DNA from: Nymphaea colorata
Taxonomy: Eukaryota; Streptophyta; Magnoliopsida; Nymphaeales; Nymphaeaceae
Assembly (NCBI RefSeq): GCF_008831285.2
Contig: NC_045146.1
Span: forward strand, 5,964,972-6,028,971
Direction of reading: 5' to 3'
DNA: 64,000 nt
Shown in pieces: positions 21,663 to 34,251 of this stretch. The notes under the pieces were generated by a model that did not search any database, was not told where the DNA came from, and saw only the letters and a program-made list of their open reading frames with translations. The translations under genes were made by a program, and so were the position numbers. The first letter of the stretch is position 1. Every line of letters starts with the position of its first letter.

Positions 21663-23239
21663 GTAAGAAATTGAAATTGGTAGGTACATTACTCTTAGGT
21701 TTAAAATCCATAAGAACTCATCTTGGCTGTAGATCTTTCTGACTTGGAAAGATCAGAGAAAAATAAAGGAGACAAAGTAGATAAAATATTTTGGTAATGT
21801 AGCATTAGTTAACAACTTTTTATTCTTGATTTTTTTCTTAGTTTTCCATCATATATATATATATACATTTATATTAATGGTAAATTGTCATGTTTCGATT
21901 ATTGACTTACTATATAGCAGGACTAGCTGGAAAATCTCATAGAGACCAGTCTATTGTGTTTTGAGTGCAGAAGGTGAGTTCATTAACTGCCATTGGGTGA
22001 AGAAAAGCATGGCATTTTATAATGCTAGAGTTGTAGTAGAAGAACTTTTGCCTCGCATGCATGGCCATATCGAACTAAGTTTGTTTTTTTTTTTTTTCTA
22101 ATACAACTGGAGAATTCCGAGCAAGACAATTAAGTTGACTTCCTTCCTCTTTTCATACACAGAAAACTTTGTCCAACTTATTTGTATGTTGTATGCTCTT
22201 TTCTTCTTTTTCTTTTTTGTTCACATGGCAGAACAATGCAATGCAAAACTCGATATCAATATAAGAGATCAAACAAAGTTTTGTAACAGAGAGAGTTTGA
22301 ACTTCTGCAAGTTGTTTTAACCCATGGGCAGATTTATTTCCTGTTGAATTTTAAATGTACTTTCAGTAATTCCGTATAAAAAATGTTTCCGCTTTTGGTT
22401 GAAGTGAAATAGCTAATGCCTCAGAATGTTTAACAGAGCCTGTAAGTTACCAACAAGTAGATAGACATTTGAAAGAAAATATATTTTCAAGACGCTTAAA
22501 TGAATCGCTTCTTTTAAACTACTTTTGTTATTGACAATGGCCCTTCTATTATTATGTGCATTACATTAGACCTTTTCTTTTCTTTATGACTCATAATCAC
22601 TCCATTTTTGGCGTTAATATATTATTCTTCTTGTGTCGAAATAGACAAGCATCTTCATGATTAAATGCTTACTTATGTTGTCTTTTGTAGTAAAAAATGG
22701 ATATGAAAGTCCTTATAAACCTTGAGGAACATATGAAATGGTTTTTATTTGCTTTTGCTTAATTTTCCTTTTAACACTTCATAAATGATTCCTGCCTTTT
22801 TAGAGCTGCTTGACAAGCCTTCATTGAGAAATCTGCATATGGGAATTAATTGCAGGATTCATTAAAAAAGTATTCGGTGTAGCATTGTGGAAAATCTGAA
22901 TCCCGTATACCGGTGAAGCGGTTCACCACATAGATTGGCGACAGCTTCCCTTTTCTTACTAACTTTCCAGCAACAAATCATGTGATCGCTAGGAAGTAAA
23001 CCCTTGCCAATTTTTTCATTTTGTTTTTTGGGCAACGGCCCCTTGGCTCTTGGCCTAGGCAGCGGCCGTGGCCAATAATGATATTTGTTATCCTGAGCCT
23101 CAGTAGCCAAGTTTGTTGGTTTTCTAATGCATCACTATTTGCCAGGGTAACTGGTCTCTAGGCTAGACATCTAATAGGTTCCTGCAAATGAGGTGGGCCT
23201 TTTATAGCCAAAAGCCCATCAAAACTAGTCAACTAGACC
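21662..23239. other. Intergenic stretch, no gene recognised
   Basis: AT-rich DNA. A minus-strand open frame at 23110-22862 (82 codons, MATEAQDNKYHYW start, proline- and arginine-rich) matches no family I know and is weakly supported. No transposon ends were seen. Confidence 0.35.
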
Positions 23240-23347
23240 CAAACTCACCCTATGAAGTATTGTTGCCCTTCTTGGTTTACCTTTGGTCTGGTACAAACTC
23301 ACCGTTTAAAGTATTTCTTTCCCTTATTCGTTTACCTTTGGTCTGGT
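23240..23347. repeat. Two tandem 54-bp units
   Basis: Bases 23240-23293 and 23294-23347 both begin CAAACTCACC and end TTTACCTTTGGTCTGGTA, with scattered differences between. Overlapping open frames across them are by-products of the repeat. Confidence 0.85.
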
Positions 23348-24043
23348 ACCTTTCAAATAAAGGGCTGGGTTGAGGGCCGAAGCCCTCACTCAAATTGTTC
23401 TTGTGTCCATCCTATGATGAGCGCCCAACATCCAACGTTTGTGTCGATAATGTGCAAAACGGAACAGCCTGTTCCGTTTCACGGTATTCAAGTACATTCA
23501 AATTAACTCTTAAGGTACATGGCCTATTTTTGGTACTTGGGATGTTGTTCTATTCGTGTTTCAACTTGTACGTCGGTGGCACTCATTTATAGTATAGAGT
23601 TGATGCCGTTAAAGATTCGAAATGGAGGCCAGCTGCCTACCAACCTCCACTCAGTCCATTGCACCAACCCTCTCGAGAACTCATAACGAGCATCACTTAA
23701 TTTGTAGTTGTTTCCTCAAGATAATTAAAATATTAAACATGGTCATTCCAATCTAAAAGTACCAATTAATTTGTGCATGCCCAAGCATTTGATCTACAGT
23801 TTGGAGTAGAATAGGTGCATACCAAAAGGAGTTTCTATTGCTCTCGAGAAAGTAGAGGCCTATGTTCTTCCACAAAATTTGTCAAGAAATTAAAAAATAA
23901 AAGGGACAAAGTCATTGGTTTTATGAGGTAGTCTGTTATATATGATTCTTGTGGAAAGCTTTGCTCCTGCATTTTCTCCAAAAATGACCTACACAATATA
24001 GAATTCCAACATTTGTTTTAGACTAGCAACATGTGGAGTAACT

Positions 24044-24119
<76 letters not shown>

Positions 24120-25164
24120 AAAACAAAAAGTTTTAGGAGATTTGGCCAAACAAAATAGGACCCACTCAATAAAAGTACTTGCCAGAGGAACCTCTCACAA
24201 ACTTCTAGGTCGAAGTATGGGTTCAAATTAATTAAGTTTTGAATTAGTCAATGTACCAAAAGGAGTGGGATGCCCATAAAGCTGTAGATGTTAGTAGAGG
24301 GAGGGATGTCTGAGGAAGCCGAAGCCCTTCTCCTTTTCCTCATGTCCTCAAGGTATAGGGCTGCTTCAAAAGTTGAGCGGGAAGCATGATACTCATCAAC
24401 TAGAGTATCACGCACTATTCACCATTTGCATTCTAAATGATTATGAGGATCAAAGTGACGACCGAACTCTTACCAACTATTGTGCGCTTCTCGAGACAAT
24501 AGATGCTAATAGAGATTTTAGACATTTTCATTAATATTCATGAAATTAGGTCGATCGATCTTGTTTCATGGCAGCTCTAATGAGATTTCTCTTTCTTATT
24601 TTTCAAGGAAATTTTCTAAAAGTATTAGTCACTCAATGTTTCCTTTTACTCATTTGCTCCTCGACATCATCAACCCCAATCTTTTTTTTTTTTGGTTCTA
24701 TAGATATTGATCCTCCTTATAGGGATTGGATCCGTATAAATCTCATTTGTTGATATGACATGAGTTCCCACGAGTCACGACTGAACAAGTCAACTTAGTT
24801 ATTGAACCATACTATATTTATTTTACTTTTTTTCAGCTTTATTAGAATAACTTTTAAGTGAAAAATAGTTTTGATACTAAAGATAAAAAATTATTTCTAT
24901 TTATTGGAGCGTTTGCGTATCCGTGTCTACTTTACATTAAGTGAGTTGACTCCAAATCAATGCATTGATTCTTGAATAAGTTTTGGATGTTGTTACATTT
25001 TTTACATTTGCTCATCATTAAGTTGCGGGTGGAAGATTCCTGGCAAGCGGCAATCCCATGGGGTTTCTATTAGGCATTGTCCTACAAAATCCATTCTTTG
25101 AAACTTTAATTCAGTGTTAAAACTTAGGTGAACTTGAATTAAATGAGTTTCATGAGATTCGAGA
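23348..25164. other. Intergenic stretch, no gene recognised
   Basis: No coding signature. It contains the long TA microsatellite at 24050-24117 and several poly-T runs. Confidence 0.4.
24050..24117. repeat. (TA)n microsatellite
   Basis: About 34 uninterrupted TA units. The repetitive tyrosine-isoleucine open frame across it is not a gene. Confidence 0.97.
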
Positions 25165-25290
25165 ATGGGGGTTAATTTACATGTAAATTATAGAAAATTT
25201 CACTTGTTTTATATAACAATTCTGAAAAACGATATTTTGGCTCTAGTCAAAATTTAGAAACTTCAATTCGGTCTCCTTCATAAAAAATTT
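25165..25290 (+). repeat. Partial copy of the CAGGGG-end dispersed repeat
   Basis: It shares the body words TTGTTTTATATAACA and CTAGTCAAAATTTAGAAAC with the copy at 20278-20455 but lacks the CAGGGG terminus. Confidence 0.5.
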
Positions 25291-25682
25291 CTTCGTCGCT
25301 GGTATAGTGCTTGGTCAGATTTGACGAAGTCAGAATGAAACCGTACAAAAGATCTGAGCTACAAAACCACGTAATTTCACACCTTGCACGCAGAGTTGAA
25401 GGCGAAGGTGGCCAACGGAAAGCTCACGCCAACCATAAACAATGTCGTTATTAATATAATATCATAGTTGAAGTAGTGTTTCTGAAAGAAACGCTACAGC
25501 GGAAGTAAGTATTGTTGGCCGTTTCAATGGTGGACGAAAAGGTCATGCAACGCTTGCGTCTCATAGCCGAAAGGAGGCTGCCTGGTGGTCTTCTTCTGGA
25601 GGACGGTAAATCTAAACGGGGAGTGTACAGTCGAGAGTAGAGAAATATTTTTAAAAGTAGACTAGGTAGTAAAAGGGGGTTG

Positions 25683-25842
25683 GCAGGGGCCTCAAGTTTT
25701 TAAAATTTAAAGTTTAGGAACTGATTTTTTTGAAAATTTTAGTTTGACTCCTGTAAAACTTTGGAACAAATAATGTCCAAAATTTGCAGAAGTTTTACTT
25801 AATTTGCCCCCCTGCAAAGATGAAATTCTGGCTCCGCCTCCA
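25683..25842 (-). repeat. Inverted copy of the CAGGGG-end dispersed repeat
   Basis: Read on the minus strand it starts GTGGAGGCGGAGCCAGAATTTC. The opposite end carries GGTTGGCAGGGGCC, also found near 28234. The AT-rich body between is of the same character as the other copies. Confidence 0.5.
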
Positions 25843-26604
25843 CATATTTGACTACCAGGTAATTGGATAACCTTCTCGTCTAACCCAATTTTATGAAAAC
25901 CTAGTTTTATGAAAACCAAGTTTTTAAATTAATTTGAAGAACCTTTTTTTTGGGTGGCGTACTTAGAACTTTATTTTTGAATACCCTAAGGGCTAAATCT
26001 TGTCAAAGCTTGAAATACGTTGAAAACTTTGAGTGTCATACAAAACCCTCTAATATATTATAAAATTATTGAGAGGCACGAAGACATAATCAAGTTATTG
26101 AGAGGCACTAACCAAATAAATGTGGGGGTGCCAATGAACAAATGGATGAAGACAATCAAGTGAGCAACTGCGACACAAGCGCATATGCAGCTCGGGAAAT
26201 TTTAGTTGCTGATTCACGTCAATTTCCGCCAAATATATCAGTCACCATGGGGCTCTGCCACATGTAATCCCTAGGTTTAAAAAAAGATAATCATGATCCT
26301 CCTTTTCACTTTCTCACGTCTCATTGACTTGGAAGATCCTAATCATCTTTCAATATACAAAAATAAACCAAAAAACTAATATGGAATACTTAGGGGGCAG
26401 AATGAAAACTATAATTCATTTTCTGGAATGGAATCAAAATTCCAAGTTTTAGTTTTTAAATTTTGGAAATAGAATACCATGTTTGTTTAATAATTCTAAT
26501 TTCTTAAAAAATGAGCATTTTTATTCTAGAATTTCATGATTATGGGGAGACCAAAGGACCCTTTAATTAACGCATAAATATATGCACACCCGGATGATGA
26601 AGGG

Positions 26605-26780
26605 GCAAAGCGAAGAGGCTGGCAGAGGCCATGAGTCCAACCTCTTCCCTTTCAAAAAGGTTAGCTTGACCACCGTAAAATTTCTGAAAAATAGGAGTCA
26701 GCCCTTGTGAAAAAAAATTAAAAGTTTTTTATTTAGTGTCACACGACTGTTTAAAATCTTGGCTCTGCCGCTGCCCAGGT
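26605..26780 (-). repeat. Inverted, diverged copy of the CAGGGG-end dispersed repeat
   Basis: It is bounded by GAGGCTGGCAGAGGCC on the left and, on the minus strand, GGGCAGCGGCAGAGCCAAG on the right. These match the other copies' ends approximately. Confidence 0.4.
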
Positions 26781-27329
26781 GTAGTAAAGGTTGTGTGCAC
26801 CGTCATGCATGTGCAGCTTACGTGCACAGTAAAAGAACGGGAGTGTTTTTGTAATTTAAAAAAAAACCATATCCTTCGTAGTCATTCCAATTTTTTTAAT
26901 TTTTATTTTTATCACCAAAAAAGACTGTCTTTTTTGTAGAGGTACTTTTGTCTTTAACCATACTCAAAATTTAGTGCATGAGCTTGACACATATAACCAG
27001 CTTTGGCCTAGTTGCCCCTATATCAGTGATGTTATATTAATTTTTAATTAAATGCCCAACTAACGTGTAGCCCACTCTGCATCAGGAGTTGTGCCATTTG
27101 AGTACTAATCCTTTTTCTTATTGTGCAATTTTTTTTTTGTAAAAATAACCTGTTTTTTTCCTTGGATGAACTTCAGTTAATGCAAAAGCTTACGCACAAA
27201 CACTCTTAGAATCTAAATATTTCAAGTTACAATTGAATTATCCATATTGTACGTTCCGTATATCTCCTTGATCCTTCTAAAATATGTTTGTCATGGAAAT
27301 GATAAGTTCAGGGCATTAATTAAAGTTTG

Positions 27330-27640
27330 GGCATCGGGCCGACCCAACCCAGCTAGATAAGGAGTTGGGCTCGGGCCAAAATGAGACCCGAAACTCGAGC
27401 TCAAGCTCGGGCTGACCATTAAAACCCGAGTCCAAGCCCGACCCGATTAAATTAAAGAATATATATATTTAATATAAAATAATATATAAATATAATTAAT
27501 ACTAATAAAATATTATATATATATATATTAATAAAATAAATATTAAAAAATTACCAAGCCCACTTGGAGATGCCCTTTTATTTGGGCCCAAGTCAAGCTG
27601 GGTACCAGATAACCGTTTACAGCCCGGCCCAATGCCCAGC
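27330..27640. repeat. GGGCC/CCCGA-rich dispersed repeat
   Basis: GC-rich ends with words such as GGGCTCGGGC, AAGCCCGACCCG and CAGCCCGGCCC flank an AT-rich core. A related GC-rich block lies near 38700-38920. Such repeats are common in plant DNA; I cannot place this one in a superfamily. Confidence 0.4.
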
Positions 27641-28224
27641 CTTAACATTAATTACATTACATTAATCTAAACCACCAAAATAGCGGCATGCATGTCGAGT
27701 TTTGATTTAAGGCTTGAACCATATAAATTCTTTCAATTAAAGGTTATATAAACTCAGTCACTTTCAATTATCGCAAGTGTGAACCCTCAAGCCTATGCAG
27801 GCATAGCTCCTCAAGGCAAAGGTAAGATCCTGGTTATCGTAATCTCAATTGAATATATTGGTGTATATATATATATAATATCAATGACTTGATGACACAA
27901 ATCCATTCTTTCTCTCGTCAGCTCCTCCCTTGGATGCCGGCGATGCAGGAAGATGAGCCGGTGATGCTCCTCCCTTCCTCTACCCTTTCTACCCACTATA
28001 GGTAGAGGCAGCTGGGCGGCTCCCTCTTGCTGTCGTTGAACGTTCTGTCTATCATGTCTCAATAAACAGCAATCAAACGACCTTTAAGGAGAGCTGCTCG
28101 TCAGCTCCCTCCTTGTAAGAAGAGAGAGAAAGAAGGGAGGGATGAAAAATTTGGGTCGTCTGGTTTTAGTTCGGATGACCCAAATTTGATGTCTTTGAGT
28201 GTATACAAATCACGAGAATGGAGG

Positions 28225-28396
28225 CTAAGGGGTTGGCAGGAGCCATGGCTGCTCCTAAAGAGTTTAAAAAAATTATATTTTAAGAAATTGTAAATTGACC
28301 TTTGTAAAATGTAGTTGATCCTTAGAAAAAATTTTCAGAAGTTTAATTTGTCATGTTTGGCCCTTATAAGTAAAAAAAATCCTGGTTTTGCCCCTG
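28225..28396 (-). repeat. Copy of the CAGGGG-end dispersed repeat
   Basis: On the minus strand it starts CAGGGGCAAAACCAGGA at 28396. On the far side it ends beside GGGGTTGGCAGGAGCC, as in the copy at 25683. Confidence 0.45.
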
Positions 28397-28399
28397 TTC

Positions 28400-30300
28400 A
28401 GAATCACCTCGCCACATTTAACATGTGAGATGCCCCAAAGAAATTGACTTATGCTTGGTTGCCTTAAGTCATTGCCTCGAGATTAGTGCTAATACTGTGG
28501 ATTAAGAGAGTCGGTTTGTCTTACTAGTGCATAATCTGCCAACTTGACATTAAGAAATACAATTTTTTACTTTTAATTATCAAAGCAAGGTCATTATCAT
28601 TTCCTATTAATATCAGCTTCCCTACAGATTAATTGATGTATATAAGTCAATATGAATGTATATATGTATATATCCATATAGGAAAATTTGTAACTATTTT
28701 CTGATGAGAAATAAATTGTATGAGCTAACGATTTTAAAAATATCAAATGGCGGAGATTAAGTTGAAAACCAGACTGCCAAGGAAAATCGTGATCCATAGT
28801 TTGACTTAGCCAAGGATTTATTTCTAAGCATTTGTCGTTTCTAGATCTTATTGGCATTAATAAAATCCAATCCACCATTTTATTTAAATGGTCAAAACTA
28901 ATCCCCATAAATTTGCCACTGTTTAAACCTTTTCCTCTTGTTGAGATGGACAAAAAACTTTTTGAAAAAAATAAAAGAATAAGCTAATGAATGACATAGA
29001 AGTAACTTCTCGAAAGACATCAAACTAAAGTGCATGACATAACTACTGCAACCAGCTGGCCGTAATTAATGCAAACAAAAAGGATGCCCTTTATCTTCAT
29101 AAGGCCAAACGTCAAGAACTAATCAGTTTATTGCAATGAAGCAGGGATCTATGGGGCATTTACAGAATATTCTGGATTAAACTTGCAAAAGACGACTTTC
29201 GTTAGATCCAAAGGCAAAGCGTTATTTATCTTCCCACCAACTTGTCTTTGAAAAGATTTTTGGCTCATTTCCACGGATCCAACAATTCTAAAGTCACACG
29301 TCTTGCCATGAGGACCGCTAGACCCGGACCCGAAAGTCAAATAATGTTAGGGAATTGAAAAAAACAAAATTACATTGAATTTTTTTTTTTTTTTGTTGAG
29401 TTGATGTATTGTTTAGATTTGGGTTCAGTTTGACCCTACTCGGATGACGGATCTAACCCACAAAACCCATCCCCTACCATTTGGCCTGCCTTTGAAAAAA
29501 AATTTCGGCTCTACCCCTGCTCTCACTCACATGAAAACTAAGGTATCCAACCTAGATTGGACTGGATCCATCAAGGGATTATAAACATTTTGGATTTGGA
29601 TCTGATGTAGTTCCTGTCTGTCACATCTAAATGACTGCCCAAATATGGACTGAAACTTTTATTTGGGATTAGGATGAACTCTACCGATTCAAATATTGAC
29701 ATCTAACTGGATTCAGGTGTCAATGGGGTTCAATGAGGAAATTATATAGGCAATTCGATCGAATTCAATTATTAGTTTGGTTCGCATTTTCTTATTAAGT
29801 CTGGTTAATACATTCAAATTGGTCGCAAGTAACAACCCTAAACCTCTCATTATGAGATTCTAATCTTGAGATAAAAAGACAATTTTCTTAATAATGATTG
29901 AGTTGTGTCTTAGATTTCGAGCGCTTGAAGCTAATGTTAATCCACTTGAACTGTAAATACGTTTTATAAGCATGGAGTGCAGTCAAGTAATAACTTTGGT
30001 CTTATTTGCGTATCTAAGCAAAAAAAAAGGGTTCACGAGTTAGTTTCGCAGAATCATTTTCATAACATGATCATACAAAATTCACGTGAATCTGGTAAAA
30101 ATACGACTGTTTTCAAGAGGCTCAATTCCTGCTTCATAAACAGGGGGAATCCAACTGAGCTCGATTCATATAATCGGGATTGATATACTCGGCCACATTG
30201 AAATGATTAGAAGGCAAACGTTGCATCAGGCTGGCAGCGGATCGAGCTTTGCAATGAAATTGGGATCCACAATTCATTTCGAAACTCTGGGATTTGAATT
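28400..30300. other. Intergenic stretch upstream of the calcium-binding protein gene
   Basis: No gene recognised. An open frame at 28953-28597 (minus, 118 codons) runs into low-complexity TA sequence and matches no family I know. A fragment of the CAGGGG-end repeat lies near 29460-29522. Confidence 0.4.
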
Positions 30301-30499
30301 TAAGATTCCGTGATCCAATGGTTAACTGGGTTGGACGGCAGACGCGGATCAGCCGGACCCTCCGCGGTTTCTAGGGCCGCCTCCACCGCAACTTCCAACT
30401 CCTCGTCAACTCTGCGTATGGAGTGGCTACCCTGTAATTTTATTTCATACAAGGACCGATTGAGTAATAGTGTCCCTCTTCCATTCTCTCCCTGTCTGG

Positions 30500-30599
30500 C
30501 TCTTTTATATAGGTATCAAATTCCTCTTATTCACTCTGTTATAGGTTCCAGTTGCCCATCGTCTGAGGAGGAGAAGAAGAAGATCGTCTAAAGAAGAAG
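30500..30599 (+). promoter_or_regulatory. TATA-like element and 5' leader of the calcium-binding protein gene
   Basis: A TTTTATATA motif at about 30504-30512 lies roughly 90 bases before the start codon. This would give a leader of about 50-60 bases, ending in the purine-rich AAGAAGAAG directly before ATG. The transcription start is inferred only from spacing. Confidence 0.45.
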
Positions 30600-33500
30600 A
30601 TGGCAGGGTACCCACCGGGAGGAGGCTACGGTTACGGCTACCCGGGACAGCCGCCCCAGCCGTACGGTTACGCGCCAACGGCACCTCCTTACCAGACAGA
30701 AGGCGCTCCTCCGGGAGGAAAGCCCGGCAAACCCCCCAAGGATTCGACGGGTAGCAGCGGCGGCTATCCCGGGGCACCGCCCACGGCAGTTCCCTATCAG
30801 GGAGGGTACCAACCGGGGTACCCTCCGCCGCCAGGGGCGCCCTACTCGAGCCCCTTTGCGGCGCTGATGCCGTCGGCGTTCCCGCCGGGAACGGACCCGA
30901 ACGTGGTGGCGTGCTTCCAGGCGGCAGACCAGGACGGGAGCGGCTTCATAGACGACAAGGAGCTGCAGAGGGCGCTCTCCTCCTACAACCAGGCATTCAG
31001 CCTCCGCACTGTCCACCTCCTCATGTACCTCTTCACCAATTCCAACGCCCGAAAGATCGGTCAGTACCCGGGACTCAACCCCTCCTCTCTTTAATTTGAT
31101 GGTCGATCGTCATCCTCTTCGTCATCGAGCTCAGAATCGCCCCTCATCATCGTCGTCGTCGCCTTCTTCCTCCTCTCTCACCTTTCTCCTTCTGAATTTT
31201 CGAATCCATTTACGTACAACGCCCTCTCCTTCTATCTTGCTTCCTTTGATCCAGCAGCAGACGTTTGACGGGGAGAACCTCCTTGTTCTGATCTGATCGG
31301 CACACACACACACACACAGTTGTTTTGGTCTATATTTTATGAGACGTGACATTCTGAGAATGGAGCGCTGTCGATTTTCCTCTGCCGCTGAACCGCGTGG
31401 CTTCGTTTGGGACTTTTTGTCTTTTTAGAAAGGAAGAACGGATGACTATGAATCTGAAAATATCTTACGGACATTTTAACTTCTGCCCTCTGTTTGGTAA
31501 AGCTGGCCGTTGATCCCTTCATCGTTCGGAGAGATCAGGCGAAACCGAATCGCTGAATTTCTCCCTCTCCTTCTCTCTGATCTCTACTGTAAAAAACTCT
31601 TTCGTTCTTTTAGGAAGCCAGATCGTTTTCGGAATTGTGTTGCAGGCAATTTCCCCATTGTTTTCTCGAATCGGATGACGTCCTTTTCAATTCGCTTCGT
31701 GGTCCCTCGCGCCTCTGTCATCCTGACTTGATTGAGTCTCGGTCACCCTAACGTGGCATCTTCGTGGGCCGATGCTTCCCTCCCAAAACATATTATATGC
31801 ACCATAATATCATCCTCCAGTATTTGGTAAAATAAAAATGAAAATAAAAAAATGAAATGGATACAAAAGGACATGGCCTTTTTTTTTTCCAACTTAGTGC
31901 ACGTAAGGCTACTTCCCTCCGACGATAGACGACCATTAATGCCGGTTCTGTTAGAAGCGGCGTCATTCCGATCAGCTTGCAGGGAACCTGACGCTTATTG
32001 GGTCGTCGTGAAGGCCGGCTTGACAGTGACAGACGTCAGGGTTGAAAAAAATGACGGAACGGAGCAGATCCCTGTCCTTCCTTCTTCTTATTTTGGTGGA
32101 TTCGGATTTCGAAACTGGCCTCTGACCCCAGCCTCAAACTTTGGGCTCCAACCCACAATGGACTTTTTACTGAGTTTCGGAAAATCAGTTTTTGTGTTGG
32201 GTTAATTAATATAACCCAAAGACATTTTTTTGTGTGAATTACATAACTTCTGCCAAAACGGGTTTTGGCAAAATTTTTTTTTAGGAAATTTCAATACGTC
32301 TAAAATAACATTTTGGTAGCAAAGCCATCTTTTGCTTTCAAAAATTAGCTTTTACGTGTTATCCAAAAGTATTTTCGTTTTGGACAACTGGACTGTTTTT
32401 TCTCGTTTAACCTTTAGTTATCATTCCCCATGCGTTGCTGTTCATCAATCCATCAGCTATTTATTCAGAATATATTCTTAATATTTTTGAAATTGCTTGT
32501 CTCTCAAAATCGTACGTACCAGCATGTGACATGAGATAAATGGTATTTAAATACTAGAGTGTGTTCAAAATTGTGGAATTGGGTAAGTTTCTTTTCAAAA
32601 CAAGTGGACGGCTGGTAAGAAGAGAATGTGAAAAGGTGCGATCAATTTCTTGTCCTTGTAGAGCATTTTGTAAATATATGTCAAGAAAGTCAAATCCCAC
32701 TGAGGCCTTATCTATAGAAAACAGATTTTGGGAGGGAAATAAATTCAGCATTGAGGAGAAAGGAGGAATGTGAAGCCTTTCTGTTGGACGTGGCAAATAA
32801 TGGCTGACAGTACTTGTTTTATAAATTACTCCTTTATATTGTTCATTTGGTAACTATATTATTTCTCAATAATTGCAGACTTTTCTTTTCCGGCCTTGAC
32901 AGTCCAGACTTTCAGTTTTGTCGCCATTGTCAATGTCGATTCCTGGACACCACTGGTATGACAGAAAGGGCCAGGATTCTCATCCCACTGCTTCACTGGA
33001 AACAGTTAACCCTGTGGTCAAGAATGAAGATGCGACAAACAATCATATTCCATCTTTTAGCTGATTTTTTTTTTCTCCAGATTTTATCCAACACGGCTTA
33101 TTATAATTTTGTTAGGGTTTTGGTGAAAAGGTTTTCTGATATCCTGTATGGGGGCCTTTTTTGAATTTCAGCAAAATGAGGGGCTTGACTAAAAACTTCT
33201 TCGTTTTTACTCCTCTCCTCTGCGTATCGCCTGGCCAAGTTGAGAAAATAGCTTTCTTTTCATGCTTTCACCATTCATCCGATATTTAATAGCACTGAAC
33301 TGCCAACTCTACTGACTTTAAGGGCCGTTTGATTGATTATACTTGCGCATTGTGTGGCGTACAAATCTCGAAACTTAGAGAACTGGTCGGTCAAAATAAC
33401 AAATCGAGTAGTTTACGGATCAGCTGCACAACCTTTTACCTCGATATGAAAAGCTGCGTAATTTTCCTTTTTGGGTTCTGTGACAAGCTAAGTCACATGG

Positions 33501-34193
33501 GTAAGTTTTCTGATAGGTGTGCCAAAGCCGCTATGGGTAGGAGAACGATTTTAAGAATTTTGATTACATACATTATACATATAACAAGCTACAAGAATTA
33601 TCAAAATTCAAAAAATGAGAGAAATATATAGAATCTTGATGGAAGAGAAATAAAAAAGAAAGAAAAAATCAAAATAAAAAAATAAGGTTAAAAATATAAA
33701 ATTCAAAAATTTAAAACTCCCCGATAAGCTAAGTCACACGGACGCTGCAATTTGACCGCCGCACTCGTGCCGACACGACTCGGGTGTGGGGGCGGCTTGG
33801 ATTTGCACTCGACTCTGGTCAACAAGAGTTGGGTGCAGCTGACCGTATCCGATCATTTTTGCCGATTTACACGCACTCGACTCCCGTTTGACTCAAGTTG
33901 GGTGCGGTCAAACCTCGTTAAGGTTATTTTTGTTTTTTTTTTATATTTTTTATTTTAAAAATTTTTAACTATCATTTTTTTTTATTCCTGTGTTTTGTCT
34001 TGGTTTTGTTGTTTTTTGTTTACTTGTTTAATGTTTTTATTTTGTAAGCATGCGAATGCTTAATATGTTACATTCATATACACAATACATTATAGCTTAA
34101 TATATAATATTCATATATAATTTAGCCATAAAGTGTGTAGTGTAGACGGTAGAGTGTATAGACTATAGTGTATACTCTAAATTTCTTAATTTG

Positions 34194-34251
<58 letters not shown>

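Noticed and set aside
22862-23110. Minus-strand 82-codon open frame starting MATEAQDNK
   Set aside because: No homology recognised, no splice context and an unusual Pro/Arg composition; insufficient to call.
24023-24226. Minus-strand open frame of about 67 codons
   Set aside because: Most of it is Tyr-Ile repeats from the TA microsatellite; not a gene.
30588-31016. Minus-strand Arg-rich open frame of 142 codons
   Set aside because: Antisense shadow of exon 1 of the EF-hand gene, caused by its GC-rich coding sequence.
31852-32205. Plus-strand open frame of 117 codons
   Set aside because: Lies in intron 1 of the EF-hand gene, has no recognised motif, and no splice arrangement joins it in frame.
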